From: Craspedostauros australis
Lineage: Eukaryota > Bacillariophyta > Bacillariophyceae > Mastogloiales > Achnanthaceae
DNA length: 64,000 nucleotides
NCBI GenBank assembly: GCA_026770025.1
Contig: JAMXDE010000003.1
Span: 1,488,001 to 1,552,000 of the forward strand
Direction: 5' to 3'
Both the position numbers and the translations under genes were made by a program. The notes beneath the pieces are model-generated. The model worked only from the letters and a program-made list of their open reading frames with translations. It was not told the origin of the DNA and did no database searches. Below are positions 43,701 to 53,366 of the stretch, in pieces. Every line of letters starts with the position of its first letter. Within the stretch, counting starts at the first letter, position 1.

Positions 43701-44991
43701 CGCGAGCAAGTTGAAGGGATTGGAAGGCGAGCAGCTTGCAGCTGCTGTGCGAGAGGTGTTGTCAGAGCAAAGGGAACGGCTGGCAAAGGTGCTGGAACTC
43801 CCGGAGGGCGCCGAAGTCATGCTGGTACCATCAGGATCCGATGCCGAATACGTCCCGCTCGCCTTCGCTCGGGCTTTGCACCCCGGCAAGGAGATCGCCA
43901 ACGGCGTCACGCAACTTCGAGAGATTGGAGCCGGGTCCGCCCCAGCCGCTGTCGGCAAGTTCTTCTCCACCCATGCTCCACTCGTGGGAGGCATCGACGG
44001 GGAGGAACGCCTGGCTGGTTTTAATGGAATTGACGGCGTTGCAATCGATGCGCGTGCGCGCAGCGGTGACGCAGTTGACGCTGTTGCTGAGATGAAGAGC
44101 TTTCTGGATGCTGCGGTCAACGACGGCAAGTTCCCCATCATCCACGGTGTGTTCGGTGGCAAGACTGGAATGCGGGACGCCGCCATGCCCGCAAGCCTCG
44201 AGCAAGGTGACAAGTCGTTCGGTGTTATTGATGCATGCCAGGCTCGCTTCCAGCTCAAGGAATTGCATGGATGGATCGAACAGGATTCCATCATCTTGTA
44301 CACGGGCAGCAAGTTCTACCAAGCACCACCATTCTGTGGCGCCGTCCTCATCCCATCCACCATCGCCAAAAAACTCCGCGAAGCCCAGGCTCCAGCTGAC
44401 ATGCTTGGCAGCATGGGGCTCGGTGCCTTCTTTACAGACAAGGAGCTTCCAGAATGCCTCGAGCACTGGAAGGAGCACTTGAAGGATGAGGCCGCCAACA
44501 ATGTCGGGCTCGTCCTTCGATGGGAAGCAGGGTTGGCGGGGATGGAGGCCCTGAGCTCCACTCCGGACGATCAAAGAACTGCCTCTGTGAAGGAATGGAG
44601 CTCCAGCGTCTCCACCATGGTCAACAACGAAGCCCAGCTCGATGTGTTCTGCTTGGACAGCGACATCGTGAGTCTGCGGATCGCCAAAGGTGACGATTGG
44701 TTGAGCATGAGCGAATTGCGAGATGTCTACCGCTGGATGAGCAAGGATGTTTCCTCAATCATTCCCGAAGCAACGGCGGAAGAGAAGCAGGCATTGTCGC
44801 AGGTTGCGTACACTGGTCAGCCGGTCGACGTCGCAGACTCGCACGCCATCATCCGCATTGCTATTGGTGTGGATGGCCTGCTGTCCTACCTGAACGACGC
44901 AGAGAGCACGCTGGCCGAGGACAGGCTGACTGTCAACAAGTTGGCCGCTCTCGGAAAGTACTTTGACAAGCTCAAGCAGAGTGGGCTGTAG
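40785..44991 (+). CDS. Asparagine synthetase (glutamine-hydrolysing) fused to a PLP fold-type-I domain, 3 exons
   Basis: Exons 40785-41059, 41305-41818 and 42223-44991 join to 1185 aa; both introns are GT-AG and the first restores MGHTRLAIVDP. Residues 1-26 (MFRLASLTAKRIVASVSNAN..RRQ) are a basic, Ser/Ala-rich presequence ahead of MCGLVA, so the N-terminal nucleophile Cys28 becomes active only after cleavage or from an internal start at Met27. Residues 28-215 form the glutaminase domain (RGPDG, NGEIYNH, GSDCEVI). The synthetase domain follows, with the PP-loop FLSGGVDSC at about 304, GEGADELFAGY and EARVPFLD. After a Ser/Gly/Thr linker (about 605-680) a PLP-dependent-enzyme-like domain appears: PSGSDAEY, VIDACQARF (Asp933) and YTGSKFYQAPPFCGA (Lys960, the likely Schiff-base Lys). 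The first part makes asparagine from aspartate, glutamine and ATP. The C-terminal activity is unknown (aminotransferase or lyase). Confidence 0.92.
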
Positions 44992-45689
44992 GAGCTTTGG
45001 CAAATTTATGCCCTCTCCACGGGTGCTCCGATCGCGATTGCGATTGCGACCGTGGAATGAAAATGTCAACTTGTGACAGCCACGCGATCGTGCGTACGTG
45101 CGTGCGCCGACATCTACATCCATATCCAAGTTCGTGCTGCTAACATCCTCACGTAACCTTCTCCACAAAACTAGACACCCATACCCTTGACCAGGAGAAC
45201 GCTGATGACGGAAATATTGAGTGGGCATACCCACCGCCATGTTTGCCGAGCGCTCTATGGTACGACCACCCGTACTCGTATAACGGCCATCGTTGCGATA
45301 ATGAATACAGCTGCGAACAAGGCGACATTTCCATGCTGACTGAGCTCTCACATGAAAACCGAGGCAAGTGTGGTTTAACGCTTCAGTCCCACAAACTTTG
45401 GCCGAATCTCAACCAACCGATGGAATTGCGTTGGAGAACGCTTTGCCCTGCGCATGCGATCGGACGGGGCGAGCGGTATGGGGCGATTGCGTTGTATTGC
45501 ATTGTATTGCATTGTGTTGCATTGTGTTGCATTGTATTGCATTGTATTGCGTTGTATTGCGTTGTATTGCATTGTTTTGCATTGAAATTGGAGCGAAATG
45601 GAGTGAATGCCACATCACATCACTTTTTGATGTTGAGGCCATCAACCCACTAGCACCCAAACGTGGCAGAAAACCTCGCAGAAACGAAG
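44992..45689. other. Intergenic region
   Basis: Between the asparagine synthetase fusion and the 45690 gene. No gene seen. It carries the 10-nt tandem repeat listed separately. Confidence 0.5.
45491..45590. repeat. 10-nt tandem repeat (RTTGTDTTGC), nine regular copies plus one degenerate
   Basis: Consecutive decamers GTTGTATTGC, ATTGTATTGC, ATTGTGTTGC and variants keep exact 10-nt register from 45491 to 45580, then decay. The array ends about 100 nt before the ATG at 45690, so it falls in that gene's promoter or leader. Confidence 0.92.
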
Positions 45690-47225
45690 ATGAATGGCAC
45701 CATGGGATGGTTCCGACGCAATCAGTTTGTGCTCCCTCACGACGATTACGTGTATGGCGACGAAGACGAGGATGATGACGATGACGATCGACAACGATCC
45801 TACCTTCCAAAGTACATTGTGGGTGCATCATCTTCGCTGCGATCCGCATCCATCTCGGAGCTGACCCCTCCAGCACGAAGATACGACTGTGGCATTGCAC
45901 AAAATCGCCACCCCACCAAGCTGCGAGAGATGGAAGTGAAAGACATGAGTGGAGATGGCGATGAGACTCGCAGCGGGGTACCGGAGACGCCGAAACGCAG
46001 ACCCAAATGTCTTTCGAGATTGTTGGATCCAATGCGTTTCGACAGGAGCAACAGGAGGAAGAAGAAGGGGACGGTTCTGGTCCATCGAACATACACGCAG
46101 ATGAAATGCAAGCGGGCCGGCATGGACAATGCGGAGGGCAGTAGGCCTCATGCAAGTGTACCTCCCGAATGCTCCTACGGATCAGTGTCGTTATCCTTCT
46201 CATTTGCGCCGTCATCAGCATCGTCGTCATCGCCATCATCGTCGCCATTGCCGAGAGATCGTCTGTTGCAGCCGCGCACTTCGGACAAGATGCAAGGCGC
46301 GTGCGCGACACCGGATATCGCGGACGGAGCAGCAGCGGCTGCATCTGCATCTACACAACTCGAGAAGGAGGCAACCCAGCATGCGGGTAGCAACGAGAGA
46401 AAGCACATTCGACAACAAAGACGTTTGGAATCGCATGGTACGGATACGGTGTATGCCCTCTTCCCAAAGTATGCGCCTGAAGCCACGAGCAATGTTGATC
46501 GTGCGGAGACCCATCGCTCACGCTCCCCTACATGCAATGTGCGAAACCAGCTATCGCAAGAAGACACTGCGTCACCCGTGAGCCGCAGCAGGATGTGCCT
46601 GGGGGTTTCGTTCTCCCATCCTGCCAAGGGAGCCACTAAGTTCGCACCGTTTTCCTTCCAGAGGATGCCCATCATTGAGAGTGAAGATCGTGGTTTCCAT
46701 TGCTTTAGCCCTCGATCGTCGCACGAACAAAAGGACGAGGAAGAGGCAGATGAAGAAGAACACGAGGTCTTTCATGAAGACAGCGCCAATAGCATGTTTC
46801 CGAACCCAGGCCGCACAAACGAGATGGTGCACGACACAGAAAGCGATCATTCCGGATCATCACAAATGGCATCCTTCATTTGTTTCGACAACCCATTTCC
46901 GAGATCTGGAACCAGAAAGATGCCTGTACTGGAAGATCGTCCCAACTCAGTGCCACTGGTGCCTTCTAAATGCGTTGCAGGCAATTTGGATTGGGCAGCC
47001 GCCCCTTCCATCTCTCTCAATGTCCAACAACATACTGCAAAGCAGCATGAACCACTTGCACGCCATCCCTCGTACGATCTCGTCCCACATCCCAATCGCA
47101 TTGAATGGCACGGGGAAATGGTCTCCATGCCGTTGCGGTGTGACTTGCCGCACGGTGGGAGAATGAATCGCACTCAACAACAAGGCATCAACACCACCGA
47201 TCGACGTCGAATCGTTCGACATTGA
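45690..47225 (+). CDS. Large low-complexity protein of unknown function
   Basis: Single open frame of 511 aa from the first ATG (45690); upstream codons are open to a GTG at 45663. No domain recognised. The N-terminus has a poly-Asp/Glu run (GDEDEDDDDDDRQRS), followed by basic clusters (PKRRPKC, SNRRKKKGT), a Ser/Pro-rich block (about 175-200), an Ala run, an acidic block (DEEEADEEEHEVFHED) and a basic C-terminus. The composition is that of an intrinsically disordered, possibly nuclear or phosphorylated protein. The length of the frame and the codon-scale bias on this strand support it being real; the antisense frame at 45409-46350 is not supported. Function unknown. Confidence 0.55.
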   Translation: MNGTMGWFRRNQFVLPHDDYVYGDEDEDDDDDDRQRSYLPKYIVGASSSLRSASISELTPPARRYDCGIAQNRHPTKLREMEVKDMSGDGDETRSGVPETPKRRPKCLSRLLDPMRFDRSNRRKKKGTVLVHRTYTQMKCKRAGMDNAEGSRPHASVPPECSYGSVSLSFSFAPSSASSSSPSSSPLPRDRLLQPRTSDKMQGACATPDIADGAAAAASASTQLEKEATQHAGSNERKHIRQQRRLESHGTDTVYALFPKYAPEATSNVDRAETHRSRSPTCNVRNQLSQEDTASPVSRSRMCLGVSFSHPAKGATKFAPFSFQRMPIIESEDRGFHCFSPRSSHEQKDEEEADEEEHEVFHEDSANSMFPNPGRTNEMVHDTESDHSGSSQMASFICFDNPFPRSGTRKMPVLEDRPNSVPLVPSKCVAGNLDWAAAPSISLNVQQHTAKQHEPLARHPSYDLVPHPNRIEWHGEMVSMPLRCDLPHGGRMNRTQQQGINTTDRRRIVRH

Positions 47226-47896
47226 TTGCAATAGGATGGAATCGAACAGCAGCGGATGAGTCAAACATTATCCTGTGTTTAATAGAATAGTTGGCTGAGA
47301 AACCAATATTAGTTTGTATACGACAATGTCTATGTCTATGTCAAGTGATTGGAGTGGAGTGGGAAGAAGGATCATCCGTTTGATGTTTCATTCATCCGTT
47401 CGTTCCTTGTGTCTTTGCTTGTGTGTCTTTGCTTGTGTGTCTTTGCTTGTTGTTGTTGTGTGTGTGCGTTTGTATCGTGCAAAGAATGGTTTCGCTGATG
47501 AAATTGTGACGCATTCGTGCGGATTCCGAATATCCATGACTGGAAGTTTTCTACTTGCGTTGGTGATGACGTGAACGGAATTCCTCATTTGCTTCCACTC
47601 TTTTGGCTGCTCAGTTGTTTGCGGTTCGTTTGATTGTGTTGTCATCTGCTCGGGCAGTGTTGCAAGCGTGTTTCATGCTGACGTTGTGGCGATCGCTTTG
47701 TTTGGAGATGTGTCAATACGACTAGTTGTTGGCAACGTGTTCATCTTTCCATCATCATTCTTCATCCCACAGTCTCATTCACATCACCTCCGCGTTCAGA
47801 CCATCAGCAGCATCGCCATCGCCATCGCCATCGCCATCACCCTCGCACTACACTTGCACTCGTACTGCCCCGCACACCAATACGGCAACGACGGCA
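47226..47896. other. Intergenic region with 14-nt repeat
   Basis: Three copies of GTGTCTTTGCTTGT at 47409-47450, followed by TTG repeats. No gene seen. The frame of the next gene is open back to a TTG at 47726 but contains no ATG before 47897. Confidence 0.5.
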
Positions 47897-48757
47897 ATGA
47901 CAACAGCCATGACAATGACAAGGTCAACCATAGCACCCCTGCTGCTGGTGTTGACGATGATGGCGCAAACGGCGCCAGTCGACGCGTTCTCGCCCATTCA
48001 AGCATTCTCAACCAAGACAGCAGCAGCAGCAACTGCATCCACGGCAGCATCCTTGCCCACGTTTGATTCTCTCACGCAATCCATCGGCACGGACAGCACG
48101 TTCCTCGTTGCGCTATCAGCACCCTCTTTCCAAGGACTGCTGTCTGCCTACACCACCGTACTGCAACAACACACGTTGCCAACCCAAATTGTGACGGGCG
48201 CCACGTTGGCCGTCGTTGGCGATGCCATCGCACAACGCACATCCGCGTCCAAAGTCTACGATTCGCGTCGCGCCGCATCGTTCGCTGTCTTCGACATGGC
48301 GTATCGTGTTCTGCAGCATTACGCGTTTCCATGGATCATTCACAATTGCCATGGTCAGTTCTTGGGTCCCGCGCTGCACGATCCGTTTCTGGCGTCGACG
48401 TTGGAACAGACGTTGGCCAATCAGCTCGTCATCGTGCCGTTCCTGTATTACCCCGCCTTCTTTGCATTGACGGGATTTCTGCAGGGTCTCACGCCCGATG
48501 GCACGGTGCAACGCGCGCGCGAGACGTTCTTCTTCCTGATGCAGCGCAACCTCATGTTCTGGATTCCGGTTCAGTTCATTCAATTCGGGTACGTTGCGGA
48601 GGAGTACCAAATACCCTTCGTGTGCGTGGCGGGTTTGATTTGGACCTGCATCCTGTCCATCTTGGCGGGATCGACGCAAGGGTATTCGAAGGATGACCCA
48701 GAAGGCGGTGTAGACGACGAGGTGATGGCGTCCGCCGCGGTGGAGACGAGCAACTAA
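47897..48757 (+). CDS. Mpv17/PMP22-family membrane protein with plastid-type presequence
   Basis: Single exon, 286 aa from the first ATG (47897). The N-terminus is a signal peptide (IAPLLLVLTMMAQTAPVDA) ending at A|FSPIQAF, which fits the diatom plastid bipartite presequence motif (cleavage before Phe, then Ser/Thr-rich transit part). The mature part is a complete Mpv17 domain: YTTVLQQHTLPTQIVTGATL, GDAIAQR, AASFAVFDMAYR, the hydrophobic QLVIVPFLYYPAFFAL, and the signature FLMQRNLMFWIPVQFIQFGY followed by WTCILSIL. Mpv17 relatives are four-helix channel-like proteins of mitochondria or peroxisomes. The presequence implies a plastid envelope or thylakoid location here (inference). The C-terminus is short and acidic. 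Confidence 0.88.
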   Translation: MTTAMTMTRSTIAPLLLVLTMMAQTAPVDAFSPIQAFSTKTAAAATASTAASLPTFDSLTQSIGTDSTFLVALSAPSFQGLLSAYTTVLQQHTLPTQIVTGATLAVVGDAIAQRTSASKVYDSRRAASFAVFDMAYRVLQHYAFPWIIHNCHGQFLGPALHDPFLASTLEQTLANQLVIVPFLYYPAFFALTGFLQGLTPDGTVQRARETFFFLMQRNLMFWIPVQFIQFGYVAEEYQIPFVCVAGLIWTCILSILAGSTQGYSKDDPEGGVDDEVMASAAVETSN

Positions 48758-49368
48758 TGGCGCCCGCCATGGCGCTTGGGCGACCGCTGATGGTGGGCCC
48801 AGTTGGGAGATTTGTGCACATGTCCGACGGTCATGAAGCAGACTTACTCTCGTCGTAGCAGGAACAGCAGCAGCTACGGCAGCAAAAGCAACGGGTATGG
48901 ACTAATGAGGAAGGACAGTACCAAAGGTGATATTCTTCGGCGATATTTAGTTGTGGGACATAAAAGGCAGCAAAGCGCAGTACGTATGTATGATGCATGC
49001 ATGCATATGAACCTCCTCGCACGGTATTATGCGAAGACCACTCATCCAAACCCCATCCCGTTCCGCGCACATCGGAGGATTCACGCTGCAAACACAGTTG
49101 TTTCATTCACTGTCCTCGATACTAAACACCCAATGTACCATACTACTGCTGTTCATTGGTGTCGAGTTTGATGTTTCACTGATTTAGAATTGGACATGCA
49201 TGTAACAATTTGTGCACTGTACTCTCCATGAATTATGTTGCCCGTCGTTCATCGAGGAAGTCAGCCACAGCATTCTCTCGCAAAGCACGAACGCTATCGA
49301 GGCAGTAACATCGAGACTGACGAGCCGGTTTTCCCTCTTCATCTCCAACTATTATTGCAGCACCGTGA
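48758..49368. other. Intergenic region, convergent genes
   Basis: 3' flanks of the Mpv17-like gene (+) and the DUF952 gene (-). A CATGCATGCAT stretch lies near 48995-49005. No gene seen. Confidence 0.45.
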
Positions 49369-50235
49369 TCATGCCTTGCTGCTGCTGCCGAATTGCCAAA
49401 ACTTCTTCTTCGGCTTGGACTTCTCCTTCTCCTTGCCCTTGCTGCTGCTGCTCTTCTTCTTGTAGCTATCTGCCTTTGGCATCTCCGGTGGCGGCGACGA
49501 AGACTTTCGGGACTTTCTGGTACTGCTCTGCGACACGGCCGCTTGCGCCGTCGCCGCCGGTGAGGACGACGAGCATCCGCACGATGGTTCCAGGATCTCC
49601 AAGAACTCCCCGTCGATCGGATTGCGCTTCATGGTGTAGATCTTGTTGACGAGACCGGGAATGGTGGTCGAGATGCCGCCGAACACCTGCAGGCACGTGA
49701 CGGGCTTGCCCTGGGTCGACTCCGGCGCTTCCTGCGACAGGATGGGGATGCCCATGCCGTACAACGTGGCGACGTTGAGCTCCAGGCAGATCCATTCGAG
49801 ATCGGGATCCGTCGTGTGCTGGTAGAAAATGTTGGCCGTGCTGATGATGTCGTTCTTGAAGACCGTGGCGCGCGTGAACTTGCCGTCCTTGACGAACGTG
49901 GGTGGGAAGTAGGGTTGCTTGCGCTTCGCGGCCTTCAACCAGTTCTTGCCTTGGCAGAGATGGTAGATGTGATCGACATCCGGAGGTGGCGGTGGCGGTG
50001 CGCTGTCGGATGGCAACGGGCAGGCCGAGTAGCCTGTCGCTGCATCGCCGACAGAGGCAGCGGCAGTGTTGCTGCTGCTGCTGCAAGTGGCCGTCGGTGC
50101 CGTCGATGCCGTCGTCGTGTTCGCCGCGGCGCCAGAGCCGCTGCAGGAAGTTCCTCCACGAGTAGCCTCCTGCTTGGATGCGTCTGCCTCCATGTCGTCA
50201 AAGCCGGTAAAGTCGGCGGAGTGGTACCAACCCAT
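49369..50235 (-). CDS. DUF952-domain protein
   Basis: Single exon, 288 aa; first ATG at 50235 (the track back to 50241 begins with TTG). Residues 1-80 are acidic then Ala/Thr/Ser-rich with a poly-Pro run (APPPPPPDVDHIYHL). From about residue 88 the DUF952 fold follows: IYHLCQGKNWLKAAKRKQ-Y, PPTFVKDGKFTRAT, NIFYQH, EWICLELN and LQVFGGI, in the order of the family's strands. DUF952 proteins resemble ADP-ribosyltransferase folds and are annotated as glutathione-S-transferase-like in some databases; their substrate is not established. The C-terminal 55 residues are Lys/Ser-rich (KKKSSSSKGKEKEKSKPKKK) and probably disordered. Confidence 0.8.
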   Translation of the reverse strand: MGWYHSADFTGFDDMEADASKQEATRGGTSCSGSGAAANTTTASTAPTATCSSSSNTAAASVGDAATGYSACPLPSDSAPPPPPPDVDHIYHLCQGKNWLKAAKRKQPYFPPTFVKDGKFTRATVFKNDIISTANIFYQHTTDPDLEWICLELNVATLYGMGIPILSQEAPESTQGKPVTCLQVFGGISTTIPGLVNKIYTMKRNPIDGEFLEILEPSCGCSSSSPAATAQAAVSQSSTRKSRKSSSPPPEMPKADSYKKKSSSSKGKEKEKSKPKKKFWQFGSSSKA

Positions 50236-51054
50236 GGTCAAAGTCTTTCAGTTGCTCTGTTCAGATCGTTATTCAGGGAATTGGCCTGGACTGCTTCTTG
50301 CAAAAGTATTGCGTCCTTCGGTATCCAATAAAGAACTTTTATGAATGGTTGTGGCTGTGGTTGTGGTGGAGGCTCTGAAGAATCAACAACCAGATCCCTT
50401 GCGGCTTCCCTCCTCTTCCTTTCGTCGATTCTCTCCACTCAATGCCACGAATACGAACTGCAAGCACAGGCAGCAATCAAGCAGACAGAACTCGCCACCT
50501 CTTTCTCGATAATCGATGACTTGTTTGATGTGGTTGATCCTAACGTCGGCGAAGTTGGTGGCGATGATACTCACACCGAGTGACCGCATCAATCGCAACC
50601 AACAAAAAGCGTGGCCAATTGAAGAAATCACGTTGGGCCTATTTGTTGAGAGAGGGTCATTTCTGCTTGTTCTTCACAATCGCCGAGAATGACTTGAGCG
50701 ACTTCACAATATGATCCGTTGAGTCGAATTTCTCGCGTCTTGTGACTCTCATGTGACGTCAGCAGAAGATACGAAAACAAATCAATTTGCCTTCAACCAA
50801 ACAAACAAGGAGCGAACAAAACTACAACCCTGACGACAACGTCAACAACGCCAACAGCAACCATGTGGGCGAAGGAGGCTGACCATGGCGATCTGCGGGT
50901 GCTGTGACGGCTGTCGGTGTCACCATGAAGACACCGCCTGTCACGCTCGTAGGTTTCTCCCCATTGCAAAGCACAGAGCATTGACTGATCGTCGCATTTC
51001 CCTCGCCTTGCCTCTGCTGCATTCTCCTTCCATCACGAGTGATCATCCAGAACG
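50236..51054. promoter_or_regulatory. Divergent spacer with a perfect CRE palindrome (TGACGTCA)
   Basis: Spacer between the DUF952 gene (-) and the TLDc gene (+). TGACGTCA lies at 50754-50761, about 294 nt before the TLDc ATG, a distance like that of the one upstream of 10796. A Cys/Gly-rich frame at 50341-50583 looks spurious. The regulatory role is inference from the bZIP/CO2-response element known in diatoms. Confidence 0.3.
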
Positions 51055-52395
51055 ATGACCATGGCATCTTCCAACGTCGCGCGACGCATGCTGTTCACAG
51101 TGGCGGTCATCACAGCACTATCCGCAACGGCAACTGCGTTCGTGCTGAAGCCAGATGGTGGACGATCGCCTTCGATGGCAGCATCATGCCCGGCCATGTC
51201 CACCACATCGCTGCACATGTTCGATTTCTTGAAACCAAAGAACGACGAAGGAAAGGAAGACGACACGTCGAATGCAAATACGAAAGAACCAGCTCAGCAA
51301 CAACAACAACAACAACAACAACAAGCATCCCAAGATGTCGATCCGGTCGACAAGATCTTCGGTTTCTTCTTCGGTGAAAAGGAAGAGGCGCCGATGGGCC
51401 TCAAACGCGGATTGGAGCGCTTTCCGGAGCAGTATCCCGCAGTCATTGATCAATTTGCCGATCCGGTGGCATCGGATACGCGGGACATGGCAGCAGTTCG
51501 GCCGCTGCTAAAGAATACCAACCTGGAAACACGGGGCTTGAAATTGACGTACGATGCCAACAAGGATGGGTGGGACGCCGATACCTTTCATCAACGCGTC
51601 GACCGGTTGGGTGGTGGATTGGTCGTCTGCACGACGGCGGATGGATTGATTTGCGGTGGATGTGAGTGCGAACAAGGCAGCGTCTGATTTGGTCGAAGAC
51701 TTTGCGTTGGATGGAATGGAGAGCATGGCATTGCAAGCGCAAGATTCAGTGATGCAAGTGTGAGCGACTTCACACCTAGCTCGTATGTCAAAGGCTTGTA
51801 TTGTCATGTTGCAGCGCATCGTACCATTCTGAAAACTAACGTGATTGCCTTCCCACGTTACTCGTATCTCTTTCATGTCCGTTTCCCATCATCGCGTTTG
51901 CGTTCCCACATCATTCACTGGTGGTCCGATTTCTCTCCACAATCGTCGTCGTCCTCCTCCTCCTCCTCGATATCATGGTAAATGGTATCCTCCACCCTGC
52001 TCTCCTCAATCACAGACAATCCAAAGGGTTGGGTCGGATACGGCGAGGCGCGTGGGTCGATTGCTGCATTCCTGTTCGTGTACAAGCGCGGGTACGACGA
52101 GCTGCCGACGAAGCTGCGCAAGGTCGGTGGGGCCAGTCTGGCGCAGCAGGACTTGCCCGAATCTGGGCCATCGTTTGGAGCTGATTCCCTCGTCATCCCG
52201 CTGGCCCGAAACAATCCCAAATACGCACGCAGCAAGCTGGGCAGTTACTATGAACGCTTCCCGGATGGAACCAACACCTTGTTTGGGAAGCGCGGTGGGA
52301 GCGTGCAGTTGAAGGATCTGAAAGTGTATCACGGTGTCTACGAAGAAGGCGAGTACATTCCGTTCACAGACGCCGAGCCGTTTGCATTGTACTAA
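51055..52395 (+). CDS. TLDc-domain-like protein with plastid-type presequence, 2 exons
   Basis: Exons 51055-51661 and 52016-52395 (GT-AG intron of 354 nt) join to 328 aa; the junction gives LICGG|YNPKGWVGYGEARG. The N-terminus is a signal peptide (ARRMLFTVAVITALSATATA) ending before FVLKP, a diatom plastid-type Ala|Phe site. A Ser/Met-rich transit-like stretch and a poly-Gln run (10 Gln) follow. The folded part (about residues 105-328) has LVVCTTADGLICGGYNPKGW, RGSIAAFLFVYKRG and a C-terminal block KLGSYYERFPDGTNTLFGKRGG ending in LY. The GGY-x4-W then FLF pattern is TLDc. TLDc proteins in other eukaryotes protect against oxidative stress and regulate V-ATPase. A plastid location would be unusual and is predicted only from the presequence. 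Confidence 0.75.
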
Positions 52396-52585
52396 AATAC
52401 ATATAACACCTTGCTATATGGACGACCAGGACATGCCAGAATCAGCCGAGCTACCTAAAAAAGATCTGTGCGCACTCTAAGTCTTATTCCTACGTATGTC
52501 CTCTCTGTGTGCGTATCGCATTTGTTCGAATCGACAATGGTCGTTCATTATCTCATGGAGCATGGTGCATATGCCGTTTCGCATA

Positions 52586-52617
<32 letters not shown>

Positions 52618-52925
52618 TTGTTAACATTGTCGTGTGTATGTGTGCCATCAATGTACGTGCGGTGTTGCTTTCAGCGATCATTTCGACAGAGAGCTCCTCG
52701 TGCTGCCGATGATCGCTCCACCAACCTGAAGCCAATGAGTGGTATTTTTCTACTATATCACACAGCAAGGAGCATCTCCAGTTGGTGCGGCTGTTTTGAA
52801 CAGGATCTGCCTGACGCTACCTCCGTACTTGCTCTAAAAGCACGCAGACGACTCAACAACTTTGGCCTCGTTCACCTCATCATTGTCGTGCCTCGAAGAG
52901 CCTGCTAGAGAGTGCCACGCATGCT
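52396..52925. other. Intergenic region with a GTC trinucleotide run
   Basis: Pure GTC repeat (about ten units) at 52586-52617. No gene seen. Confidence 0.5.
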
Positions 52926-53168
52926 TTACAGCTCGATGGTATCTTCCGTCGCAGCGCCAGTTGCATCAGCTGTCTCCTTCTTGACGACCTTCTCCGTATT
53001 GATGCCCATGAACTCGGGCACCGGCGGTGGCCTCGGAGGACCTCCAGCAGCGGCTTGATTGCTTTTCACGCTGTCGAAGACCGTCTTTGGTGGGACGGAG
53101 CGCACGTACAAGGCGAAGGCGACCAGGAAGGCAAACAGGATGCCACCGACTGCTGGGAGGAAACTCAT
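52926..53168 (-). CDS. Small single-pass membrane protein of unknown function
   Basis: Single exon of 80 aa, ATG at 53168. The first 23 residues are a hydrophobic helix with little in front (MSFLPAVGGILFAFLVAFALYV), followed by RSVPPKTVFDSVKSNQ, a Gly/Pro-rich stretch (GGPPRPPPVPEF) and an acidic tail. No family recognised. The shape suggests a signal anchor or signal peptide with a short soluble tail, perhaps in the ER or a subunit of a membrane complex. An exon join to the neighbouring 53367-53864 frame was considered and does not keep frame. Confidence 0.55.
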   Translation of the reverse strand: MSFLPAVGGILFAFLVAFALYVRSVPPKTVFDSVKSNQAAAGGPPRPPPVPEFMGINTEKVVKKETADATGAATEDTIEL

Positions 53169-53366
53169 GCATTCCTAATTTGCCCGATGGCGATTGAAGA
53201 TGCACGTGCGTGCAATATGTGGAATGTTGGGATTGGAGTGGCGTGAGCCGATCACGCAGAAGAAGAGAGGTGGAGGCAATGCTGTTAGCCACCGACAGAA
53301 GTCTCGGAGAGTGGAACGGATCTTTGCAGAACAGCAACTTCATCGTCCACTTCACTTCACTCCAAA

